From: JAZLJD01 sp045617725
GTDB taxonomy: Bacteria; Bacillota; Clostridia; Lachnospirales; Lachnospiraceae
Reading direction: 5' to 3'
Length of the DNA: 13,455 bases
Assembly (NCBI GenBank): GCA_045617725.1
Contig: JAZLJD010000046.1
Span: forward strand, 1-13,455
The position numbers and the translations under genes are program-made. Shown one piece after another: positions 7,886 to 13,455 of this stretch. A model generated the notes under the pieces. That model did no database searches. It worked only from the letters and a program-made list of their open reading frames with translations, and was not told where the DNA came from. Every line of letters begins with the position of its first letter. Position 1 is the stretch's first letter.

Positions 7886-8437
7886 CTATACGGTCATAAT
7901 TTCTTTGGATTTTTCATCAATGAGGGCATCAACATCTTTGATGTATTTGTCGGTCAGCTTCTGAAGTTCATCTTCCAGTGCCTTTACCTCATCCTCGGAT
8001 ACATCCTCGCCTTTTAACTTTTTGAAAGCATCATTGCCATCACGGCGGATGTTACGAATTGCAACCTTGCAATCCTCACCCTTTTTCTTAACTTCCTTGA
8101 CGAGGTCCTTACGTCTCTCCTCGGTAAGTTCGGGGAATACCAGACGAATTACGGTACCATCGTTCTGTGGATTGATTCCGATATCGGAGGTTAAGATTGC
8201 TTTCTCGATTTCCTTTAATAAGGACTTCTCCCAGGGAGCAATCTGAATCATACGTGCTTCGGGAACCGTAATATTTCCTACCTGCTGAAGCGGTGTGGGA
8301 GTTCCGTAGTAATCTACACGAAGCTTATCAAGTACATGGGGATTCGCTCTGCCGGCACGGATGGACTGGAAATCCACGCGCAGGAACTCGATTGCCTTCT
8401 CCATTTTTTCGTTATAAACTTTAACTCTTTCGTTCAT
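7886..8437 (-). CDS. frr: Ribosome recycling factor
   Basis: RRF splits post-termination ribosomes together with EF-G in the cytoplasm. The 183-residue protein has the usual length and layout: an N-terminal helix, the conserved QSIRAGRANPHVLDKLRVDY (24-43) followed by GTPTPLQQVGNITVPEARM, and a charged C-terminal helical bundle (ELTEERRKDLVKEVKKKGED and onward). The ATG has AGAGG 7 nt upstream. The gene begins 19 nt after pyrH, giving the widely conserved pyrH-frr pair. A strong hairpin terminator follows the stop directly, so pyrH and frr probably end the major transcript that begins upstream of the deacetylase. Confidence 0.98.
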   Translation of the reverse strand: MNERVKVYNEKMEKAIEFLRVDFQSIRAGRANPHVLDKLRVDYYGTPTPLQQVGNITVPEARMIQIAPWEKSLLKEIEKAILTSDIGINPQNDGTVIRLVFPELTEERRKDLVKEVKKKGEDCKVAIRNIRRDGNDAFKKLKGEDVSEDEVKALEDELQKLTDKYIKDVDALIDEKSKEIMTV

Positions 8438-8456
8438 ACACTATCCTCTTTCTATA

Positions 8457-9152
8457 CTATACAGTAACCTTTGTACCACGGAATGTTCCGCTGACTGCAT
8501 TCACAATACTGTTCTCTTCATTTAAGAAGAATACCCACATGGGCATTTTATTGTCTCTGGCAAGAATGGAAGCCGTCATATCCACAACCTGAAGATTCTG
8601 CCTTATAACCTCGTCAATGGTAACCTCATCAAACTTAACCGCTGCGGGATTTACTCTCGGATCCGAATCATAAACGCCGTCGATGTTCTTGGCCAAAAGG
8701 ATAACCTCTGCCTCCACCTCAATGGCACGCAGTACAACGCCGGTATCCGTTGAGAAATAGGGATGTCCGGTACCTCCTGCGAAAAAGACAATCTTGCCTG
8801 CCTTCAGTGCCGAAACGGCATCATCCTTTGAGAAAAGACGGGCGAAGCTGCCACATACGAACGGAGTAAAAATCTCCGTCTCCATACCGGTTGCCCGGAA
8901 GATCTCCGATACGTAAATACAGTTCATGACCGTAGCCAGCATACCGATCTGATCGGCTTTGGTTCTGTCGATATTCTCGCTGGTACGACCTCTCCAGAAA
9001 TTACCGCCACCGATTACAATGCCGATCTCATATCCCTTTTTAGAAAGGGTAAGTACCTGCTCCGCAACCTTACGGACGGTAGGTTCATCGAAACCGGTCT
9101 TTTTGTCTCCGGCTAAGGCTTCACCGCTTAATTTCAGTAAAATTCTCTTCAT
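8457..9152 (-). CDS. pyrH: Uridylate (UMP) kinase
   Basis: PyrH phosphorylates UMP to UDP in pyrimidine nucleotide synthesis; the bacterial enzyme is a hexamer of the amino acid kinase fold, usually controlled by GTP and UTP. The 231-residue protein shows LKLSGEAL (6-13), GGGNFWRGR (48-56), GTGHPYFSTDT (127-137) and KNIDGVYDSDPR (155-166), all standard nucleotide-binding and catalytic segments. The ATG has GGAGG about 4 nt upstream. It lies 36 nt after the bactofilin gene and 19 nt before frr. In many Firmicutes rpsB-tsf precede pyrH; here bactofilin and a deacetylase take that place. Confidence 0.98.
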   Translation of the reverse strand: MKRILLKLSGEALAGDKKTGFDEPTVRKVAEQVLTLSKKGYEIGIVIGGGNFWRGRTSENIDRTKADQIGMLATVMNCIYVSEIFRATGMETEIFTPFVCGSFARLFSKDDAVSALKAGKIVFFAGGTGHPYFSTDTGVVLRAIEVEAEVILLAKNIDGVYDSDPRVNPAAVKFDEVTIDEVIRQNLQVVDMTASILARDNKMPMWVFFLNEENSIVNAVSGTFRGTKVTV

Positions 9153-9188
9153 TCTGCCTCCATGATACTCTGTCTTTATGACGATATC

Positions 9189-9932
9189 TTACTTATATTC
9201 ATCAAAGAAATTGATGGGATTCACATCCGCATAGCACTGAGAGCACAGACCTTCGATTACGGCACCGTTATTGATCTGTACGGACTTACTCTTGATATTA
9301 CCCATAACAATGGCGGAAGTATCCAGGATAACGGGTCCCTTAACATCGATATCACCCTTAACCGCACCTGCGATGACTGCGCTGGTTGCAGTGATGTTGC
9401 CGATGATGATGGAGCTCTGTCCGATCTTGACGGTACCCTTGGAAAGAATCTCGCCGTTTACATGTGCTGCATCCGCAAATACCTCAGCAGCCTCGGAGTT
9501 ACCGGTAATCTCGCCGGTGATGCACAGCTTGCCGAGTGCGTTGATATTACCTTTTACGCTGCCGACTACATCGATATTGCCGTTACTTGCAATATTACCT
9601 GTGATAACCATACCTTTCGTGATGACCGCAGTCTCGTCTACTACTTCTTCCATTACCTTCGTATCTTCCATGATCGTCTCCTTACGTGAATCATTATTGT
9701 CTACTCTGGTCTCCTGCACGGGTGCAGGAACCTCTTCTGTTACTTCAGGTACTTCTTCCATCGCAGCGGTTTCCTCAATAACCTCTGCTACGGACTGAGC
9801 AAGAATTGCATCCAGTTCGGATACATTCTCGGGATTGGTCGTATCAAACTGTTCTTCCTGCGGTTTCTCTTCAGGAAGCATTTCGTTCACAGCCTGATTC
9901 AAATCCTCTTTTAGATCTGAAAAAAAGCCCAT
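9189..9932 (-). CDS. Bactofilin (polymer-forming cytoskeletal protein)
   Basis: Bactofilins assemble without nucleotides into filaments from a right-handed beta-helix and act as scaffolds for cell wall enzymes and shape. The 247-residue protein has three parts: a short amphipathic start (MGFFSDLKEDLNQAVNEM, possibly for membrane contact), an acidic, low-complexity region (about 20-95, rich in Glu, Pro and Val), and a repeat domain (about 100-229) with hydrophobic beta-helix rungs such as ITGNIASNGNIDVVGSVKGN and VIAGAVKGDIDVKGPVIL. The tail carries C230-S-Q-C233. I chose the ATG at 9932 because GGAGG precedes it at 5 nt; the in-frame ATG at 9944 would place that site within the gene. An internal AAGGAG-ATG could yield a 160-residue short form. 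It lies 15 nt after the deacetylase gene and 36 nt before pyrH, suggesting one transcript and a joint role with the deacetylase at the envelope. A particular partner is not shown. Confidence 0.92.
   Translation of the reverse strand: MGFFSDLKEDLNQAVNEMLPEEKPQEEQFDTTNPENVSELDAILAQSVAEVIEETAAMEEVPEVTEEVPAPVQETRVDNNDSRKETIMEDTKVMEEVVDETAVITKGMVITGNIASNGNIDVVGSVKGNINALGKLCITGEITGNSEAAEVFADAAHVNGEILSKGTVKIGQSSIIIGNITATSAVIAGAVKGDIDVKGPVILDTSAIVMGNIKSKSVQINNGAVIEGLCSQCYADVNPINFFDEYK
9669..9683 (-). promoter_or_regulatory. Internal Shine-Dalgarno and ATG in the bactofilin gene
   Basis: Within codons 84-88 the minus strand reads AAGGAG, a 6-nt spacer, then an in-frame ATG (Met88). This matches the spacing of the real starts in this window. 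Initiation here would give a 160-residue protein holding the whole beta-helix domain but not the acidic N-terminal region. Use in the cell is inferred only; the Lys-Glu codons alone could create the motif by chance. Confidence 0.45.
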
Positions 9933-9947
9933 AATCTCCTCCATATA

Positions 9948-10910
9948 TTAGTTAAAAGTTTCATGTTGCACAGGCTCTGTCTGAGAGGTGATGGGGAAGA
10001 ATTCCACATCGTCATACTCCATAAGAGCCTCAATGATCAACGGTAGTGCCTCTACCGTAGTATCCTTATGGGATGCGTCATGCATCAGGATGACACAGTC
10101 CCCGCTTTCGGGGAGTGTTTCAAGGACATTGTCCTTAAGCTGTTCGGCCGTATACCGATAGTTCGTCGCATCCCCGCTCATGCAGTTCCAGTCGAAGTAA
10201 CGGATGTTCCGTGCTTCCAATATGGAAACAAGCTCCGAAACCGGAGTCCGGCTGACCCTGTTACTCGAACCGCCGGGGAAGCGGTACAACTCACTGTAAA
10301 CGCCTGTTAAGTCAAATATATACTTGCGAATCGTATCAAGGTCATAAGCAAACGCTTCCTTCGAGGCATACACGGAATCATAATCGTGCGTCGCCGAATG
10401 CATGCCTATCGTGTGACCCTCATCCACGATACGTTTGTAACAATATTCATATTGTTCTTCCCGAATATTAACAAAAAACGTTCCCTTAATCTGATACTGA
10501 TCGAGAATATCGAGTATGCGGTCGGTATTGGCCGAAGGACCATCATCAAAGGTAAGGTACACTCTCCGGGTCACCGCGTTCTCCATCGCAAGCAGCGATT
10601 CCTCCAAAAGGCGTCCCGGCTCAGCCTGGTGCAGTTCCACACCCCCGCCGCGTTCCTCAAAAGAGACAGGCTCGGGAGTAACCTTCATAACATCATCATC
10701 CGCAAGTACCGTCACCACAGTCGGTGGCATAGCCGCGATATATTCCCGTAATTCCTTAATCTCCCTCTTAAGTGAGCCGATACGGAAGAGACAAAGAATA
10801 CACAGTATAACCGGTATTACTATTAATAAAATAACGGTTGTTATAATAATCTTTTTAAGGCGATTAATGCGCCGTCTTCGGGAGTTCATGACATCATCAT
10901 TTCCTGCCAT
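9948..10910 (-). CDS. Membrane-anchored polysaccharide deacetylase (NodB/CE4 family)
   Basis: Metal-dependent deacetylase of N-acetylated surface glycans, probably acting on peptidoglycan or a related wall polymer outside the membrane. The 320-residue protein has a basic N-terminus (RRRRINRLKK, 11-20), one membrane helix (about 21-43), a short charged helix (47-58), a linker, and a NodB domain from about 115. CE4 motifs are present: TFDDGP (120-125, catalytic and metal Asp), H171-S-A-T-H175 (metal His pair), RFPGG (210-214), DWN (240-242) and LMHD (275-278, catalytic His). The positive-inside rule puts the enzyme domain outside. The ATG has AGGAG at 7 nt. A promoter lies just upstream, and bactofilin follows after 15 nt, so it appears to be first in the operon. 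The exact substrate (GlcNAc or MurNAc, PgdA- or PdaA-like) cannot be read from the sequence. Confidence 0.93.
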   Translation of the reverse strand: MAGNDDVMNSRRRRINRLKKIIITTVILLIVIPVILCILCLFRIGSLKREIKELREYIAAMPPTVVTVLADDDVMKVTPEPVSFEERGGGVELHQAEPGRLLEESLLAMENAVTRRVYLTFDDGPSANTDRILDILDQYQIKGTFFVNIREEQYEYCYKRIVDEGHTIGMHSATHDYDSVYASKEAFAYDLDTIRKYIFDLTGVYSELYRFPGGSSNRVSRTPVSELVSILEARNIRYFDWNCMSGDATNYRYTAEQLKDNVLETLPESGDCVILMHDASHKDTTVEALPLIIEALMEYDDVEFFPITSQTEPVQHETFN

Positions 10911-10922
10911 AAATTCACTCCT

Positions 10923-10957
10923 TTTCCAGTCACTTCCTTATTGTATCACACTGGAAA
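10923..10957 (-). promoter_or_regulatory. Promoter with extended -10 within an 8-bp inverted repeat
   Basis: In the 75-nt gap between the GH95 and deacetylase genes, the minus strand carries TGATACAAT (10940-10948), an extended -10 one base off TATAAT. The -35 region is weak (TTCCAT at 17 nt). Perfect inverted arms TTTCCAGT and ACTGGAAA (10950-10957 and 10923-10930, 19 nt apart) flank the -10 and the likely start of transcription. That placement fits an operator, or a hairpin at the 5' end of the mRNA. The second arm lies just before the deacetylase ribosome binding site. Confidence 0.55.
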
Positions 10958-10971
10958 TTATTATGGAATGC

Positions 10972-10994
10972 AAAAAATAGCGAATTTATTCACT
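10972..10994 (-). terminator. Weak terminator-like hairpin overlapping the GH95 stop
   Basis: On the minus strand AGTGAA, TAAA loop, TTCGCT (6 pairs including one G-U) is followed by A and six T. The TAA stop forms most of the loop. The U-run is good but the stem is short and AT-rich, so termination may be incomplete. Confidence 0.4.
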
Positions 10995-13355
10995 CAAAGT
11001 GATGCCAAAAACGACCTCCGATTCATTTTCTTTTTCGCCAAAAAGGGTATCCCCTTCCACTCTCACGGACGCAGCTCCCACTTTCTCGATGCGAAGTGCC
11101 TCCATACCGGGATTCAGCTTAAGGGCAAAGCTTCGTCCGCTCCTTGAAAGAAGCGTTACACTGTATACCCTGCCTTCTTTAAAGGAGAAGTTTACAAGGA
11201 TATTTCCCCTGGCCACAAGGCCTCTGACCTCACCTTCCTTCCAGCTCTTTGGAACGGCGGGAAGCAGAACGATTCTGCTTTCGTGGCTCTGCATCAGCAT
11301 CTCCGCGATACCGGCACAGCCGCCGAAGTTTCCGTCAATCTGGAAAGGCGGATGCATATCAAACATATTTGAAGAAGTGGATTTCTCCAGAAGCAGTCTC
11401 ACATTCTCGCCTGCTTTTTCGCCATCCAAAAGGCGGGCCCACATATTGATAATCCAGGCTCTTGACCAGCCCGTGTGACCGCCGCCCTGAGACAGACGAC
11501 GCTCCAGTGTAACTCTGGCTGCCTTAAAGAGCTCGGGTTCCGTTTCTTCGTTAAACAGGCTGTACGGATAAAGGCCATACAGATGGGAAATGTGGCGATG
11601 TCCGGGCTCCGTTTCCTCGTAATCCTCCGGCCATTCCATAACCTGCCCGTGACGACCGATGGACGGCTTCGGTAATCTTTCGCGGATAAAGCGGATTTGT
11701 TCGTCAATCGGATCGCTCTCTCCCAAAATCTCGGAAGCCTTCATGTAATCGTCAAACAAATTCATAAGAATCTGCGAATCCATGGACGGCCCGATGCACA
11801 TGGTACCCATCTCTCCGCTTGTATGAATATACGTATTCTCCGGCGAGCAGGAAGGTCCCGTTACGTATCGTCCCCGGTCATCCAAAAACATATACTGCGT
11901 AAAGAACCGGCAGGCTTCACGAATCAAAGGAAAATTCTTCTCAAGGAACGCACGGTCGCAGGTGTATTCATAATGGGTCATGATATGCGTGCACAACCAG
12001 GCAGCACCCATGGGCCAGATGGTAGCCGGCATATAAGTATCCTGCGGTGCACAGTCTCCGAAAATATCGGTATTGTGATGTGCCACAAAACCGGAAAGGC
12101 CGTACATGTCTTCGGCTACCTTGACACCGTTTGGATACATGTGCCAAAGAAGATCGAACAGCGGCTCATGGCACTCGCTTAAGTTACAAACCTCGGCCGG
12201 CCAGTAGTTCATCTCCGTATTGATGTTGATGGTGTACTTACTGCCCCAGGGCGGATGCTCGTCCGTATTCCAGATTCCCTGAAGATTGGCACACTGGGAA
12301 CCGGGTCTTGAACAGGACAAAAGAAGATATCTTCCGAACTGAAAATACAGGGAAACAAGCTCCGTATCCTTACTTCCCTCTTTTAAAGCATTCAAACGGT
12401 AAGCGATTGACTTATCCCTGATATCTCCGGCTTCATCGCCCTTAAGCGAAAGGGAAACGCGGTTAAATAACACCTGATATTCTTTGATATGGTCCTCTCT
12501 TACGGCATCTATGCCTTTTTCGGAAGCCTTATTGATTCGGTCAAGGCATACGGAATAAATGTCTTCGCCGTAGAAGGTGGAACGAATGGTAATGTAGATG
12601 ACGGCATCCGAGCAATCCGTAAAGCAGATTCGGTCGCCATGGATGGAAACCGTTCCGTCCTTCGCTGTTACGCGAGCCATAATGCCGTAGGTGCAGCCCC
12701 CGCGGCCACCTGCCTCCGTTTCCACATACATGGTGTTAGCGTCCGTTTTTACAAGTTCCTCGATTCCGTCACGGCTTCCCATATCAAGGTCGCAGTGCAT
12801 CGAAGGCACACTGACTCCATCCTTATAAGAAGTCAGATGAATCACCATAACACCGTCCTTATAGGACGCAAAATGCTCACGACGATAGAAAATACCGTCC
12901 TTGATGTATTCAACCACAGCGGTTGCGGTATTCATATCAAGATATCGCTGGTATCCTTCCGTCTCCCCGTTTCCATGGCAGGAAAGCTTCAGATACTGCG
13001 CGGTCGAATAATTTCTTTCATTGTTCGGGACCGGCATAAGGGTCTTAAAGGTCAAATCCTGTGCCTCCCGAAGTCTGCCCTCTACAAGTAATTGCCGTAC
13101 CTTGAGGTAATTGTCTTTGGCCTCCGGATTCACACGATTTCGACCGGCACCGCCGTACCAGATGGTGTCCTCATTCAGTCCGTAACGGTCCGTACCCACA
13201 AGGCCAAAAACCATCATTCCCATATTGCCGTTTCCGATGGGCATGGCTTCGTTCCAGCCGCTTGCATTGTCCCAGGGATTCCCCTTCGGACGAATCGGCT
13301 CGTCATACCACAAGACATTCGGTTCCTTGGGCTTAATTATCTCACTGTTGCTCAT
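10986..13355 (-). CDS. Glycoside hydrolase family 95, alpha-L-fucosidase (likely alpha-1,2-specific)
   Basis: GH95 enzymes are inverting hydrolases, mostly alpha-1,2-L-fucosidases on milk oligosaccharides, mucin or plant glycans; some act as alpha-L-galactosidases. The 789-residue protein starts with the usual N-terminal beta-domain (WNEAMPIGNGNMGMMVFG, 34-51), then an (alpha/alpha)6 barrel and a C-terminal beta-domain. Residues matching those known from Bifidobacterium AfcA are present: N377-I-N379, E506 in CSPEN, D674 in QIDGNFGG, plus GHTGWSRAW (626-634) and NLQGIWN (357-363). No signal peptide or membrane segment is seen, so it should act inside the cell on imported oligosaccharides. The ATG at 13355 has AGGAG at 6 nt; a GTG-started frame reaching 13445 runs through a palindromic element and is rejected. 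No transporter or other glycosidase is in the window. The fucose or galactose preference is not settled by sequence alone. Confidence 0.95.
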   Translation of the reverse strand: MSNSEIIKPKEPNVLWYDEPIRPKGNPWDNASGWNEAMPIGNGNMGMMVFGLVGTDRYGLNEDTIWYGGAGRNRVNPEAKDNYLKVRQLLVEGRLREAQDLTFKTLMPVPNNERNYSTAQYLKLSCHGNGETEGYQRYLDMNTATAVVEYIKDGIFYRREHFASYKDGVMVIHLTSYKDGVSVPSMHCDLDMGSRDGIEELVKTDANTMYVETEAGGRGGCTYGIMARVTAKDGTVSIHGDRICFTDCSDAVIYITIRSTFYGEDIYSVCLDRINKASEKGIDAVREDHIKEYQVLFNRVSLSLKGDEAGDIRDKSIAYRLNALKEGSKDTELVSLYFQFGRYLLLSCSRPGSQCANLQGIWNTDEHPPWGSKYTININTEMNYWPAEVCNLSECHEPLFDLLWHMYPNGVKVAEDMYGLSGFVAHHNTDIFGDCAPQDTYMPATIWPMGAAWLCTHIMTHYEYTCDRAFLEKNFPLIREACRFFTQYMFLDDRGRYVTGPSCSPENTYIHTSGEMGTMCIGPSMDSQILMNLFDDYMKASEILGESDPIDEQIRFIRERLPKPSIGRHGQVMEWPEDYEETEPGHRHISHLYGLYPYSLFNEETEPELFKAARVTLERRLSQGGGHTGWSRAWIINMWARLLDGEKAGENVRLLLEKSTSSNMFDMHPPFQIDGNFGGCAGIAEMLMQSHESRIVLLPAVPKSWKEGEVRGLVARGNILVNFSFKEGRVYSVTLLSRSGRSFALKLNPGMEALRIEKVGAASVRVEGDTLFGEKENESEVVFGITLSE

Positions 13356-13383
13356 AACCTTCTCCTTTATAAATCCCCGCATT

Positions 13384-13442
13384 TCGCAATCCGGTATATT
13401 TAGCCCTTCACTGCATTGCAGCGAAGCTGCTACGGATTGCGA
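13384..13442 (-). repeat. Palindromic structured element upstream of the GH95 gene
   Basis: On the minus strand TCGCAATCCG pairs with CGGATTGCGA (10 bp, 13433-13442 with 13384-13393). Directly inside, TAGC pairs with GCTA (13429-13432 with 13401-13404), then CTTCGCTGC pairs with GCAGTGAAG (9 bp, one G-U) around an AAT loop. The G-U is an A-C mismatch on the other strand, which fits an RNA read in the gene direction. The 3' side has a 7-nt bulge, AATATAC. It ends 17 nt before the GH95 ribosome binding site. It could be a dispersed intergenic repeat of this bacterial family or a cis-regulatory leader; copies elsewhere could not be searched. Confidence 0.6.
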
Positions 13443-13455
13443 CACAAAGTGTCGC
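13439..13455 (-). other. Perfect 7-bp hairpin at the right edge
   Basis: GCGACAC, TTT, GTGTCGC on the minus strand forms a perfect 7-bp stem with a 3-nt loop and may extend past the window. There is no T-run after it, so it is not a plain terminator. It shares four bases (TCGC) with the long stem just downstream, so the two cannot form fully at once. It is probably part of the same element. Confidence 0.5.

Noticed and set aside
9149..9163. Four-codon upstream frame overlapping the pyrH start
   Set aside because: The ATG is created by bases next to the pyrH Shine-Dalgarno and has no site of its own; most likely coincidence.
12489..13403. Two plus-strand frames of 200 and 103 codons opposite the GH95 gene
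   Set aside because: Both lie opposite well-conserved GH95 sequence and have no motifs or start signals.
13356..13445. GTG-initiated 30-residue extension of the GH95 protein
   Set aside because: It runs through the palindromic element, has no ribosome binding site at the GTG, and the ATG at 13355 has AGGAG at 6 nt.
1..13455. CRISPR arrays, tRNA or rRNA genes, transposases and phage genes
   Set aside because: No regularly spaced repeats, cloverleaf sequences or mobile-element proteins were recognised on either strand.

Overview
The window looks like a chromosomal piece from a Clostridia-type Bacillota, most likely Lachnospiraceae. Support comes from a PolC-type replicative polymerase, the gene order frr-uppS-cdsA-dxr-rseP-ispG-polC, strong AGGAG-type ribosome binding sites at 5-7 nt spacing, and a cytoplasmic GH95 fucosidase typical of gut or other host-associated species. 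The family-level placement is inference from gene content and style, not a database match. All ten recognisable protein genes lie on the minus strand, so the reading order is from the right edge to the left edge. The long plus-strand frames are antisense shadows.

Right end (13455 to 10986): a strongly structured palindromic RNA or repeat element (13384-13455) precedes a stand-alone GH95 alpha-L-fucosidase gene. A weak terminator-like hairpin overlaps its stop codon. In the 75-nt gap that follows is a good extended -10 promoter sitting between the arms of an 8-bp inverted repeat. It is the likely start of the next transcription unit.

Middle (10910 to 7886): a membrane-anchored polysaccharide deacetylase, a bactofilin (polymer-forming cytoskeletal protein), UMP kinase (pyrH) and ribosome recycling factor (frr) are tightly packed. 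The bactofilin/deacetylase pair sits where many Firmicutes have rpsB-tsf. The bactofilin gene has a second, internal Shine-Dalgarno and ATG that could make a short form lacking its acidic N-terminal region. A 140-nt gap between frr and uppS holds an intrinsic terminator, a perfect 10-bp hairpin next to the uppS ribosome binding site, and a 22-codon frame of unknown meaning.

Left end (7739 to 1): uppS, cdsA, dxr, rseP, ispG and the first about 927 codons of polC overlap or lie within about 35 nt of each other. Dxr and IspG are MEP-pathway enzymes that feed isoprenoid precursors to UppS, which makes the lipid carrier for cell wall glycans. CdsA makes CDP-diacylglycerol for phospholipids. RseP is an intramembrane protease. 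PolC replicates DNA. The unit therefore couples envelope precursor supply with wall modification and cytoskeleton genes (deacetylase, bactofilin) and with core nucleotide, translation and replication functions. No tRNA, rRNA, CRISPR array, transposase or phage gene was seen, and no stretch above 300 bases lacks a gene.

I do not see a clearly new multi-gene system. The most promising unexplained signals are the structured element upstream of the GH95 gene, the internal start in the bactofilin gene, the hairpin region upstream of uppS, and the linkage of bactofilin and deacetylase to pyrH-frr.
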